Below are positions 15,944-23,856 of a stretch of 52,704 nt of DNA, piece by piece. Every line of letters begins with the position of its first letter. Position 1 is the stretch's first letter. Under the pieces are notes generated by a model, which had not been told where the DNA came from, did not search any database, and saw nothing but the letters and a program-made list of their open reading frames with translations. This stretch comes from Armatimonadota bacterium (GTDB lineage: Bacteria; Armatimonadota; Fimbriimonadia; Fimbriimonadales; Fimbriimonadaceae): NCBI GenBank assembly GCA_023392285.1, contig JAEVZK010000110.1:1-52704 (forward strand), written 5' to 3'. The position numbers were made by a program, and so were the translations under genes.

Positions 15944-16891
15944 ATGAGTGTCGAAGCGCAAGCAAACGCGATCAGGATGGAGATTGGAAAAGCCATCGCC
16001 GGCCAGGAAAAAACGATCGAACAAATCCTCGTCGCGGTCCTCGCCAACGGCCATGTGCTCCTCGAAGGCGTGCCCGGCGTTGCGAAGACCCTGACCATCC
16101 GCGCGCTGGCCAAGGCGCTTTCACTCGACTACGGCCGCATCCAATTTACACCTGACCTCATGCCGAGCGACGTCGTGGGGACCAACGTCTATGATTCCAA
16201 GGCAAATGAATTCAAGCTCCGCAAAGGTCCGATCTTCGTCAACGTATTGCTCGCCGACGAAATCAACCGAACTCCACCCAAAACTCAAGCGGCTCTCCTC
16301 GAATCGATGGAGGAAAGGCGAGTCACCATCGACGGCGAGCCTTATCCGCTGCCGCCGCCATTTCTCGTATTCGCCACGCAGAATCCGATTGATTTCGAAG
16401 GCACGTATCCTCTCCCGGAGGCACAACAGGATCGATTCCTTATGAAAGTTGTGGTCGACTATCCCACGCCTGAAGCAGAAATCTCCGTGCTTCAGCGCCA
16501 CCACAACGGATTTCGTCCCCAGAGCTTGGAGAGCGCAGGCATCAGTCCGGTGATCTCCGCCGATGATCTGGCTCAGATGCAAGCCGAAGTCGCCAAGGTG
16601 ACCGTGGAAGACAAGGTGTTCAATTATATCTATGAAATGGTCAAGGCAACCCGAACCTCGCACGACCTGCTTGTGGGAGGTTCGCCACGTGCGGGTATCG
16701 CCCTGCTCAACGGGAGCAAGGCCCTCGCCGCGCTGCGCGGTCGCGATTTTGTGATTCCCGACGATGTGAAGGAACTTGCCCTTCCCGTGCTGCGCCACCG
16801 CGTGTTGCTGCGGCCTGAGGCGGAGGTCGAAGGTTACAACTCGGACAAGGTGTTGACTGGGATCATTGCCGCGCAGGTCGTACCCAGATAA
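15944..16891 (+). CDS. MoxR-type AAA+ ATPase
   Basis: A 315-residue AAA+ ATPase of the MoxR/RavA group. Walker A reads GVPGVAKT (42-49), Walker B LLADEINR (Asp105-Glu106), sensor 1 ATQNPID, and the Arg finger region is EAQQDRFLMK; the C-terminal lid has GGSPRAGIAL. MoxR ATPases act as chaperones that insert metals or mature partner proteins, usually beside DUF58 and VWA-domain genes. Those partners are absent here, so this one stands alone. A TAACAT box ends 9 nt before the ATG, giving at most a very short leader. The next gene lies 43 nt downstream. Confidence 0.93.
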   Translation: MSVEAQANAIRMEIGKAIAGQEKTIEQILVAVLANGHVLLEGVPGVAKTLTIRALAKALSLDYGRIQFTPDLMPSDVVGTNVYDSKANEFKLRKGPIFVNVLLADEINRTPPKTQAALLESMEERRVTIDGEPYPLPPPFLVFATQNPIDFEGTYPLPEAQQDRFLMKVVVDYPTPEAEISVLQRHHNGFRPQSLESAGISPVISADDLAQMQAEVAKVTVEDKVFNYIYEMVKATRTSHDLLVGGSPRAGIALLNGSKALAALRGRDFVIPDDVKELALPVLRHRVLLRPEAEVEGYNSDKVLTGIIAAQVVPR

Positions 16892-16934
16892 AGTCAATTG
16901 TGCGGCGAACTCTATCTCGCACGTCAAAAATCTT

Positions 16935-17804
16935 ATGCCATTTTCGCTAGCATTGATCTCCGCCTTGATGTTTTTGCAAGGCCCAGCCCAAGACCTTCCT
17001 GAGAAGTATCGGGTCAAAGCTCCCGCACCGACAACCGTTGTCGCTCGAGTGAACGGGGTCGAGATCAAGGCGAGCGACGTCGAGGACCTGCTTTGGCAGT
17101 GGCGGGGCTTAGACGCTTTGCAAGATTTAATCTCTTATGAGGTCGTGCGAGCAGAAGCGGCAAGGCAGAATCTGGATGTGAGCCCAAAGCAGACGGAAAC
17201 CGAGATCGATCAGTATCTTAAGCAGATGCAGTCACAGGTGCCAGCCGGAAAGACTTTGGACGAAGCTCTCTTAGAGGGCGGCTTCACGCGCTCGCGCCTC
17301 TACTATCGCTTTCGCACCGAGGATCTACTGACCAAACTTGTGGAGGCCTCTTACAAGCCTGATCGCATGGTAAAGATCTCGACGCTCGTCTTTCGCCCCG
17401 CCGACGAGCAAACTTCCTCATTAAGTGACGCGATCAAAAAGGCCGATGCGACTTACAAGAGTTTAGAAACCGGTAAAAAGTGGGATGACGTGCTTGCAAT
17501 GAACACTTCTGATCCGAACGTGCTCAAATCGAAAGGGCTCGTCGGTTGGAGGCTTATGGACGTGTTCCCCGCCTCTGTTCAAAAGGAGATGGCGACCCTG
17601 AAGCCGGGTGCAGTAACGCATCCCGCTCAAACGGAAAATGGGATCCAGATCTTTCGAATAGAAGCCGTGGGCAAGGGTGCGAACCAAACTGAGCAGGCCG
17701 AAATGAAGAATGCCTACATGACCGCGAGTCGTCGCCCCTTGTTGGACAAAATCCGGAAAGATTCGAAGATTGAAAGACTGTTTCCATCTCCCTCAGGAAC
17801 CTGA
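16935..17804 (+). CDS. SurA/PrsA-like secreted foldase (PpiC-type)
   Basis: The 289-residue protein begins with a signal peptide (MPFSLALISALMFLQGPAQ). A SurA_N-like helical region with VNGVEIKASDVEDLLW follows, then a parvulin-like domain (residues about 150-260) with TSDPN, GLVGWRLMDVFP, LKPGAVTHPAQTENGIQIFRIE. It would assist folding of exported proteins by prolyl isomerisation or chaperoning. The frame continues upstream to 16866 inside the moxR gene, but the signal peptide fixes the ATG at 16935. Confidence 0.85.
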   Translation: MPFSLALISALMFLQGPAQDLPEKYRVKAPAPTTVVARVNGVEIKASDVEDLLWQWRGLDALQDLISYEVVRAEAARQNLDVSPKQTETEIDQYLKQMQSQVPAGKTLDEALLEGGFTRSRLYYRFRTEDLLTKLVEASYKPDRMVKISTLVFRPADEQTSSLSDAIKKADATYKSLETGKKWDDVLAMNTSDPNVLKSKGLVGWRLMDVFPASVQKEMATLKPGAVTHPAQTENGIQIFRIEAVGKGANQTEQAEMKNAYMTASRRPLLDKIRKDSKIERLFPSPSGT

Positions 17805-17842
17805 ACTGCGACTTTAGGGTAACCGATCGCTCCCTCAGACGG

Positions 17843-17848
17843 TATAAC
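17843..17848 (+). promoter_or_regulatory. -10-like TATAAC before the modA leader
   Basis: TATAAC would start transcription at about 17854-17855, which is exactly the first base of the outer stem of the predicted structured leader. Confidence 0.5.
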
Positions 17849-17851
17849 TAT

Positions 17852-17915
17852 GGAAGCAGAGGCACCAAGGCTGGTGGAAACGGAGGTCGGAGCAAGGAAG
17901 CTCCCTCTGCTTTCC
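17852..17915 (+). ncRNA. Candidate structured 5' leader (riboswitch-like) of modA
   Basis: The 85-nt leader of modA can fold into a three-way junction. The closing stem pairs 17854-17862 (AAGCAGAGG) with 17904-17912, a perfect 9 bp, extendable by GG/CC over a bulge. Inside are a CACC/GGTG hairpin (17863-17866 with 17873-17876) and a GGAGC/GCTCC hairpin (17889-17893 with 17900-17904). Between them lies a single-stranded GAAACGGAGGTC. I cannot match it to a known class from memory; the Moco/tungsten-cofactor riboswitch family is the obvious candidate because modA follows. A 33-codon frame starting at 17850 crosses it and is probably fortuitous. Confidence 0.45.
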
Positions 17916-17938
17916 GTGCCGCTGCTCCAATCGCGCAG

Positions 17939-18688
17939 ATGCTGTGTTTAGTCGCGCTAAGCGTTTTTTCTCCCCGCCTCACCCTCAATGTGTTCGCCGC
18001 CGCTTCTTTGAAGGAGAGCTTCTCGGCAATAGAAAAGCTGTATGAGGCGAAGTACCCGAATGTGGACGTGCGGCTGAATTTTGCGGGTTCGCAGACGCTT
18101 GCAACCCAGATTTCTCATGGAGCGCCTGCCGACGTGTTCGCGTCCGCTGCCGAGAAGAACTTGCGAAGTATCAGATACGACGCAAAAACCTTTCGGTTTT
18201 TTGCGTCCAATCACTTGATCATCACCCTCCGGCGCGGCTTATCTGGTTTCTCGACGCCGCTCGATCTCGCCCGTGTCGGCTCCGTCGTGGTGGCTGATCC
18301 TGCAGTTCCAGTCGGCGCTTACACCCAAGCTTTTTTCGAAAGGGCAGCCAAGGTGTACGGAGCTGGCTGGATGAAACGGGTTAAGAGTCACGTCGTCTCA
18401 CGTGAATTGGATGTGAAGGCCGTTCTCGCGAAAGTGATTCTAGGCGAGGCAGATGCCGGAGTTGTCTATTCGACCGACTCAGTCGCGGCGGGCGAGAAGG
18501 TCGGCCGAATCGCGATTCCGAATTCGATGAACGAAGTGGTGAGGTACCCGGTTGCAGTTCCCCTGTATGCGGAGCACCCGGCTGAAGGATTAAGTTTTGT
18601 CGAGTTCCTGTTGAGTAAGTCCGGACAAACCACGCTGAAACGGTTCGGCTTCGGCGGTCGCCTTTCCACTGCAGTTAAAAAGGGCTGA
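17939..18688 (+). CDS. modA: Molybdate ABC transporter substrate-binding protein
   Basis: The 249-residue protein matches ModA, the periplasmic receptor for molybdate or tungstate. After a signal peptide (residues about 1-18) come LNVFAAASLKESFSAIEK, FAGSQTLATQISHGAPADVFASA, a VADPAVPVGAYTQAFF segment and GEADAGVVYSTDSV, the usual ligand-binding segments. No modB or modC follows, so the permease and ATPase must be encoded elsewhere. The start is the ATG at 17939; the frame upstream has no other start. A structured leader suggests control by metal or cofactor availability. Confidence 0.9.
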   Translation: MLCLVALSVFSPRLTLNVFAAASLKESFSAIEKLYEAKYPNVDVRLNFAGSQTLATQISHGAPADVFASAAEKNLRSIRYDAKTFRFFASNHLIITLRRGLSGFSTPLDLARVGSVVVADPAVPVGAYTQAFFERAAKVYGAGWMKRVKSHVVSRELDVKAVLAKVILGEADAGVVYSTDSVAAGEKVGRIAIPNSMNEVVRYPVAVPLYAEHPAEGLSFVEFLLSKSGQTTLKRFGFGGRLSTAVKKG

Positions 18689-18690
18689 GT

Positions 18691-18696
18691 TACACT
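18691..18696 (+). promoter_or_regulatory. -10-like TACACT, leaderless start
   Basis: TACACT ends 6 nt before the GTG at 18703. The same hexamer at the same distance precedes the paralogous gene at 19490. Confidence 0.5.
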
Positions 18697-18702
18697 GAAG
18701 TT

Positions 18703-19419
18703 GTGTTACTTGTTTTAGGTTTGTTGGTCGCCTTCCCTCAAGCTTCACCTGCAATTCGCGAGTCGATCCTCCTGCCAACTGGCACCAAGGTAACCGCGGT
18801 CCACAACGTGCATGGTGGTTGGCAGACGTTGAGTGGAGAGCCAGTCGCGATAAAGGTTGACGAAGGCTTTCATGTGGGGACCTTAGATTGGGGGATTGTG
18901 CTCACTCCGAAAAGGCCATACGATTTGTCTTCCAGTTCCAGCACGGGAATTCCCAGTGTCGATTTGGCGAGTCCAAAGCTTGCTCACGGTCGCGTCGTCT
19001 CTCCATCCAGGCACGGCTTTCTTCACGCCGGAAAAGACAGCGTCGTTGCCCTTTTCCAGTTTTCTTCTAAGCAGTCGAAATGTCCAACGTTCACCGTCGC
19101 GGAGGGAAAGTGGAAGATTGTGAGTAGTGAGTGGGTCAAGGATAGAAAGCGAAGCAATATCAAGCATACGGATTCGATTGTCGGGATCACATTTCAAAGT
19201 GGGCGGAAATCCCTGGTCGCAATCCAAATGCTTCGTCCGCCTTCCCCGGACAAGTTCGCTTACACGGTGCGGGCGGGTGACGGTAACAGCCAGTTCATTT
19301 CGAGCGGGACCACGCAGAAAGGCAATTTCGACACTTGGTATTTTGAAGCAGGTTCCGCAACTAGCTTTCGAGTCGACGTCCTCACCCGTCCTTACACGAA
19401 GCTAAAGTTTATGCCTTAG
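18703..19419 (+). CDS. Hypothetical secreted protein, first of a tandem paralog pair
   Basis: I do not recognise a family. The 238-residue protein has a short signal peptide (VLLVLGLLVAFPQASP) and is paralogous along its full length to the next gene. Shared segments include ILLPTGTK, WQTLSG, WGIVL-PK-PYD, a F-VAEG-WK segment, the FAYTVRA-DGN region and a final RPYTKLKF. The body appears all-beta. It starts with GTG, preceded by TACACT at 6 nt, and lies only 14 nt after modA, within its own promoter. No catalytic motif is visible. Confidence 0.72.
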   Translation: MLLVLGLLVAFPQASPAIRESILLPTGTKVTAVHNVHGGWQTLSGEPVAIKVDEGFHVGTLDWGIVLTPKRPYDLSSSSSTGIPSVDLASPKLAHGRVVSPSRHGFLHAGKDSVVALFQFSSKQSKCPTFTVAEGKWKIVSSEWVKDRKRSNIKHTDSIVGITFQSGRKSLVAIQMLRPPSPDKFAYTVRAGDGNSQFISSGTTQKGNFDTWYFEAGSATSFRVDVLTRPYTKLKFMP

Positions 19420-19477
19420 CCCGGTTGATGCACCAAGTGGCCACAAGAAGCTTTTTATCCCCGGACAAAAGCTGTGA

Positions 19478-19483
19478 TACACT
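19478..19483 (+). promoter_or_regulatory. -10-like TACACT, leaderless start
   Basis: TACACT ends 6 nt before the ATG at 19490, repeating the arrangement of the upstream paralog. Confidence 0.5.
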
Positions 19484-19489
19484 AATTCT

Positions 19490-20200
19490 ATGATATTGCC
19501 CTTGATTCTCCTAAACTTAGCGCCCTCGCCCAGCTTCAAAGATTCGGTTATTCTGCCAACCGGCACGAAGGCTATTGCAATCCACGCCGTGGCCGGAAAG
19601 TGGCAAACACTTAGTGGCAAGCCATATCCGATCCAAATCAAAGAGAAATTCACAACGAGAGAAGCTCCCTCGTGGGGGATCGTACTCGTGCCCAAATCGC
19701 CCTACGACATGAACTTTTATTCGAAGGTGGGCGCCCCAACTGTTGACGTTTCTCTTGATCCAAGGATACCGCGCCTTGTTCGTCTATCAAATTGGGATCA
19801 AGATATCGTTCCTCCACAGAAAGGATCTTTCATCGCGCTATTCACAATTCCAAATATTGCTGAGTGCCCGAAATTTAATGTTGCGGAAGGCGCTTGGAAG
19901 GTCGCCTCTTCCGCGGTTCTGAAGAACGGAAGCTTTGTCAAATCTTTGGATACAAAGCTTCTTGAAAACTTGACAAAGCCGAGTGGTAAATCAAGCAAGC
20001 TAACTGTTCTGGTCGATCGCAGTCAGTTTAGCAAGCAATACGCTTACAATGTGCGGGCATATGATGGCAATAAGCTACTAACTTGGAATGGCACGTTCCG
20101 CACCGGAGATGAGGAGGTGTGGAACTTCGGTGCCAAACCTTCAGATGCGATAAAGGTAAACATTGTCCGGAGACCCTACACTGAGATTAATTTTAAATAG
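19490..20200 (+). CDS. Hypothetical secreted protein, second of a tandem paralog pair
   Basis: The 236-residue protein is a diverged copy of the gene at 18703, sharing PTGTK, KWQTLSGKP, WGIVLVPKSPYD, CPKFNVAEGAWKV, YAYNVRAYDGN and RRPYTEINF. It also has an N-terminal hydrophobic signal (MILPLILLNLAPSPS). Most differences are in the middle loops. Each copy keeps its own promoter box, which suggests a duplication that included the regulatory region. No function can be assigned. Confidence 0.72.
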   Translation: MILPLILLNLAPSPSFKDSVILPTGTKAIAIHAVAGKWQTLSGKPYPIQIKEKFTTREAPSWGIVLVPKSPYDMNFYSKVGAPTVDVSLDPRIPRLVRLSNWDQDIVPPQKGSFIALFTIPNIAECPKFNVAEGAWKVASSAVLKNGSFVKSLDTKLLENLTKPSGKSSKLTVLVDRSQFSKQYAYNVRAYDGNKLLTWNGTFRTGDEEVWNFGAKPSDAIKVNIVRRPYTEINFK

Positions 20201-20244
20201 GCTTTAAGAATTCTCTCTCAGTTCGTAGACGAAGGTGTAATTGT

Positions 20245-21279
20245 CTACTTTGTTTGCTTGCTGATCTGCTCTTCGCGCTGAGTGATGGTGCTCTTCAGGA
20301 GCCACTTCCCGTCTCTCTGAATCCATAAGTCGATGTAGTCGTGCTCCCAAATATTGGGTTCTAGGACACCCGTCTTTTCATTCTTGCGAGGGTTGTTGGT
20401 CGTCTCACGTGAAAAGATCGCCGCTACGCCATCCTTCAAGGTGATCCGCAGAATCTCCGTTTTGTAGCTGCTCGTGTCTTCCGCCTGCTTCTTCCGCACC
20501 TTGAGCATGACGTCATACTCTGCGCGAGTAATGACCGTGCCCTTGGCCGTCTTCAACGTGTAATCAGGAGCGAGCATTCCCAGAAGAGTGGGAACGTCAT
20601 GCTCCATGTAAGCTCTCGACCAAGCATCGTATTGCTTTTGAATAGCCGAGCGCGCGGCCTCCTCACTCGCGGCTTGCGCAGGAGGGTTCACGTTCTCCAA
20701 ACCCTTGACCAGCTTCGCCACGTCTTCTGCCGAGGGAATGTGTCGGGGCAGGCTCGTAGTGCCTGGCTCCACCGGCTCTGAAATAGGTTCCGTGTACGGA
20801 AATTCAGTTGTGAGCACAACCGTCCCCAATACGTCAGGGAAGCTAAAGCTGCTGTCTTTGGATCCCCTAGGCAACTTGCCTTTGAAATCGATCGACCACA
20901 TGACCGGCAGTCGCGGACTCCTCCCATCCCTTGCCGACTTCTGAATCTCCTGGGCGGTCGGAAACTTGAACTCTGTAACGACCTCCTGCTGATTCTGACC
21001 CGCGATCTTCAGTCCGTCCAGCAGCCTCTGTTTGGCATCATCGAGCCGGCTCTGAAACTCGGCGGCAGGACCGTCGAGCAGAGCATTCATAGGAGGATCG
21101 AGAACGACCTGAGGATCTTCATCAAGGGTAAACGCCAAAATGTCGAACTGCAAATTCAGCGTAAAGCTGCCGTCTGGATTAACCTTCGCCCGTGCGATGG
21201 GAATATTTGCAGGATGGCCAAACCCGAGTTGAAAAAGAGTGCACAGCAGCAGCGACGAGAGCAGAAGTCGGACGTTCAT
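20245..21279 (-). CDS. Exported protein with C-terminal SnoaL/NTF2-like domain
   Basis: The 344-residue protein has a signal peptide (LLLSSLLLCTLFQLGFG) and an N-terminal beta-rich domain (about 25-180) that I do not recognise. The C-terminal NTF2-like domain (about 210-340) starts with a helix AIQKQYDAWSRAYMEHDV, then LLGMLAPDYTLKTAKG and ends with DLWIQRDGKWLLKSTIT, the pattern of SnoaL/DUF4440 folds. Such domains bind small ligands or act as enzymes in a pocket; the catalytic state is unknown. It stands next to another minus-strand exported protein, 36 nt away. Confidence 0.75.
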   Translation of the reverse strand: MNVRLLLSSLLLCTLFQLGFGHPANIPIARAKVNPDGSFTLNLQFDILAFTLDEDPQVVLDPPMNALLDGPAAEFQSRLDDAKQRLLDGLKIAGQNQQEVVTEFKFPTAQEIQKSARDGRSPRLPVMWSIDFKGKLPRGSKDSSFSFPDVLGTVVLTTEFPYTEPISEPVEPGTTSLPRHIPSAEDVAKLVKGLENVNPPAQAASEEAARSAIQKQYDAWSRAYMEHDVPTLLGMLAPDYTLKTAKGTVITRAEYDVMLKVRKKQAEDTSSYKTEILRITLKDGVAAIFSRETTNNPRKNEKTGVLEPNIWEHDYIDLWIQRDGKWLLKSTITQREEQISKQTK

Positions 21280-21315
21280 CTGGGAAGGTTCAGTAAGGAT
21301 ACTTGACCGTCGAGA

Positions 21316-21834
21316 TCATCTGGATTCGACAATCGTGCCGTCGAGAGTGATCGCCAGTCCGCCGCGCCGTTCTGCTTTCGCCGGATCGCCAGATGCATTC
21401 TTTGCCTCATCAACCGATTCATAAATCATAAGTGTCTGGTGGTCTTTAATATCTCCGTGATACTTGCCAGAGAGTGACGCGTTGAAGCCATATCCAAACT
21501 TTCCCGGTTGACCCACATTCTCCGGCAAGATCAATTTCTTCTCTGATTCCCCGCTTTTCAAATCATCCGTCACGATGCGCTTCTCGATCGCCGTCATCCA
21601 TCCGCTCGCCTCCGGAAATTGCCCCTCGCTCTCTTCATAACTCAGCAACGCATTCCGCATCGCCTTGAGATTATCGATGCTCGTGCCCTTATACTCGTGC
21701 GGGCGATCGGTGACCGAGCGCCATAAACTTGGCGCGAAGTGGCGGATCAGGTCGCCATAAAACCACCATCCGACTCCTCCCACCACGATAAATGCCGCGA
21801 GGCAACCCACACCAATTTTCTTTTTTCGTGTCAT
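21316..21834 (-). CDS. Hypothetical single-pass membrane protein
   Basis: The 172-residue protein has a basic N-terminus, one transmembrane segment (VGCLAAFIVVGGVGWWFYG, about residues 8-27), and an extracytoplasmic domain with a helical NLKAMRNALLSYEESEGQFPEASGW segment. That segment is reminiscent of pseudopilin globular domains, though no methylation motif exists. An AAGGGG site lies 3 nt before the ATG. I do not recognise the family. Confidence 0.62.
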   Translation of the reverse strand: MTRKKKIGVGCLAAFIVVGGVGWWFYGDLIRHFAPSLWRSVTDRPHEYKGTSIDNLKAMRNALLSYEESEGQFPEASGWMTAIEKRIVTDDLKSGESEKKLILPENVGQPGKFGYGFNASLSGKYHGDIKDHQTLMIYESVDEAKNASGDPAKAERRGGLAITLDGTIVESR

Positions 21835-21888
21835 CGGCCCCTTTTAAGACGTTCACACGGACTTGATGATATCCCGATGCTGGAGATG

Positions 21889-21894
21889 TAAGAT
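21889..21894 (+). promoter_or_regulatory. -10-like TAAGAT, leaderless start
   Basis: TAAGAT ends 6 nt before the GTG at 21901. Confidence 0.45.
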
Positions 21895-21900
21895 CTTATC

Positions 21901-22884
21901 GTGCTCGAACCATCCAAACTGTCTCTGATCCAAAGCCCGACTCCCCTTCACCGGCTGAACCATTTATCGGCCGAGCTTCAGGCGGACTTGTGGATCAAAC
22001 GGGACGACATGACCGGCTTTGCAGCGGGGGGCAACAAGGGCAGAAAGCTGGAATATCTGATTGCGAAGGCGGTCGATGAGGGTGCCACTGCGGTGGTGGG
22101 CTGCGGTTCGCGCCAGTCCAATTTCGTTCGCCAACTCGCTGGCGCCTGCTCGGTGGCGGGACTCAAGTGCTCGGCTGCCGTCATGGCCTTGCCTTTTGAG
22201 TATGAGGAGCCAACCCACGTGGGCCTCACAGAAGAAAACGGCAATGATCTCCTCAACCACATCTTCGGAGCCGACATTCGGGTCTATCCAAATCTTCGGT
22301 GGGAAGACCTTTTCGATCGTGCTGAAGAACTCGCCCTGGAGCTCGAAGCGAGGGGAGAACGAGTCCTGCGAATTCCCGTTGGAGGCTCCTCACCGCTCGG
22401 TGCATTTGCCTTTTATAAGGCCGGCCTCGAGTTGCAAGCGCAAGACGAATCGACTTTTGACTGGATCCTTTTCGCCAGCTCAAGTGGAAGCACTCACGTC
22501 GGCCTTCAGTTTGCCTTCCATCGATCGACCACAAAGGTTGTGGGAATTGCTTGCGATCCCGAACCCGAAATTCTTGGCGACTTTCAGCAGCTTTACGCTG
22601 GATTAGAAGCGCTGGTCGGGGAAGCCCGGCCGTCTCCAAATGCCGATTGGCGACTTAACCTGGACTATGTCGGCGAAGGCTACGGAATTCCTTCGCATGG
22701 TGGTCAAGCTGCGATCCGCCTGCTTGCTCGAACAGAAGGCATTTTGCTCGACCCGGTCTACTCCGGCAAGGCCTTCGCCGGTCTGCTCGATCTGCTGGAC
22801 AAGCGGGAAATCGGAGGACGCATCCTCTTCTGGCACACTGGCGGATCACCCGCTCTCTTTGCCCTCCGCCCAGACCAGATCTAG
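21901..22884 (+). CDS. D-cysteine desulfhydrase / ACC deaminase family PLP enzyme
   Basis: The 327-residue protein is a fold-type II PLP enzyme. Lys46 in AGGNKGRKLEYL would form the Schiff base. The start segment SPTPLHRLNHLS with WIKRDDMTG, the VVGCGSRQSNFVRQLAG segment and FASSSGSTHVGL (phosphate-binding loop) are typical of DcyD and 1-aminocyclopropane-1-carboxylate deaminases. It probably eliminates H2S and ammonia from D-cysteine or acts on related D-amino acids; ACC deaminase activity cannot be separated by eye. The GTG start has TAAGAT at 6 nt. Confidence 0.85.
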   Translation: MLEPSKLSLIQSPTPLHRLNHLSAELQADLWIKRDDMTGFAAGGNKGRKLEYLIAKAVDEGATAVVGCGSRQSNFVRQLAGACSVAGLKCSAAVMALPFEYEEPTHVGLTEENGNDLLNHIFGADIRVYPNLRWEDLFDRAEELALELEARGERVLRIPVGGSSPLGAFAFYKAGLELQAQDESTFDWILFASSSGSTHVGLQFAFHRSTTKVVGIACDPEPEILGDFQQLYAGLEALVGEARPSPNADWRLNLDYVGEGYGIPSHGGQAAIRLLARTEGILLDPVYSGKAFAGLLDLLDKREIGGRILFWHTGGSPALFALRPDQI

Positions 22885-22889
22885 ACTGG

Positions 22890-22895
22890 TACTCT
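22890..22895 (+). promoter_or_regulatory. -10-like TACTCT, leaderless start
   Basis: TACTCT ends 6 nt before the ATG at 22902, in the 17-nt gap after the desulfhydrase gene. Confidence 0.4.
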
Positions 22896-22901
22896 CCTTG
22901 C

Positions 22902-23792
22902 ATGCTCCATCCAACGATTGACCGTCCCGGCGCTCGACTGCGCGAGATGATGAAGCAGGGCATCGTGGTGATGCCCGGCGTGTTCAATCCGATCAGCGCC
23001 ATATCCGCGGCCAAAGCTGGAGCCAAGGCTCTTTACCTGAGTGGAGCCGGGATCACGAACGCTGGTTTGGGAGTTCCAGACATCGCCTTGGCCACCCTCT
23101 CCGAATTCACCCAGACTGCCACCGCAATCAATCAAGTCGTGAACATTCCGGTCCTCTCAGATGCCGATACCGGTTTCGGGGAATCGCTCAACGTGCGACG
23201 GACGGTCATAGATCTCGAACGGTCCGGCCTTGCAGGCATTCATCTCGAGGATCAAGTCTCACCCAAGCGCTGTGGCCACTTGGACGGCAAGAGCGTCATC
23301 GAAGTCGCCAACATGGTCGCAAAAATCAAGGCAGCCGTCGCCTCCAAGCGCGACGAAAGCTTCATCATCTGCGCGAGAACCGACGCCCGGGGGGTGGAGG
23401 GCTTAGAAGCGGCCATGGATCGAGCCAAAGCTTATGTGCAAGCTGGAGCCGATGCGGTTTTTCCTGAGGGATTGGCCGACGAGAAAGAATTCGAATCCTT
23501 CCGTTCGGCGGTGGATGTCCCCCTGCTCGCGAACATGACCGAATTCGGCAAAACACCCATCATTTCATCGGCCCGGTTTGGAGAACTTGGCTACCAAATG
23601 GTGATCTATCCCATGACTGGTTTCCGAGTGATGTTGCGGGCCTTAGATGATTGTTACAGCGAGCTACTTGCTACCGGCACACAGGCAAACATGCTTGAGA
23701 AAATGCGCACCCGCAAAGAACTCTATGAGTTGATCGACTATTCCGAGTACGACCACTTCGATAGTTCTATGAGTCGGAAGACCTGCGACTGA
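22902..23792 (+). CDS. prpB: Methylisocitrate lyase-like protein (isocitrate lyase/PEP mutase family)
   Basis: The 296-residue protein has the hallmark catalytic loop KRCGH at 122-126, the Mg-binding DADTGFG (87-93), and HLEDQVSPKRCGH continuity. Further PrpB-like segments are VMPGVFNPISA, CARTDARG and YPMTGFRVMLRA. The reaction is cleavage of 2-methylisocitrate to pyruvate and succinate, the last step of the methylcitrate cycle for propionate. Methylcitrate synthase and dehydratase genes are not adjacent, so another C-C lyase of this family remains possible. A TACTCT box lies 6 nt before the ATG. Confidence 0.85.
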   Translation: MLHPTIDRPGARLREMMKQGIVVMPGVFNPISAISAAKAGAKALYLSGAGITNAGLGVPDIALATLSEFTQTATAINQVVNIPVLSDADTGFGESLNVRRTVIDLERSGLAGIHLEDQVSPKRCGHLDGKSVIEVANMVAKIKAAVASKRDESFIICARTDARGVEGLEAAMDRAKAYVQAGADAVFPEGLADEKEFESFRSAVDVPLLANMTEFGKTPIISSARFGELGYQMVIYPMTGFRVMLRALDDCYSELLATGTQANMLEKMRTRKELYELIDYSEYDHFDSSMSRKTCD

Positions 23793-23856
23793 TCCCGCAA
23801 TAGACCCTCTTTCGGAATTCCATATGATCCGATAATGTTGTCTTGGATCGGAACCC

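Noticed and set aside
16121..17068. 315-codon minus-strand frame opposite moxR
   Set aside because: Mirror of a clear AAA+ ATPase and the start of the foldase gene; composition follows the opposite strand.
17850..17951. 33-codon upstream frame before modA as a leader peptide
   Set aside because: It starts 2 nt after the -10 box, upstream of the probable transcription start, and its bases are explained by perfect stem pairing.
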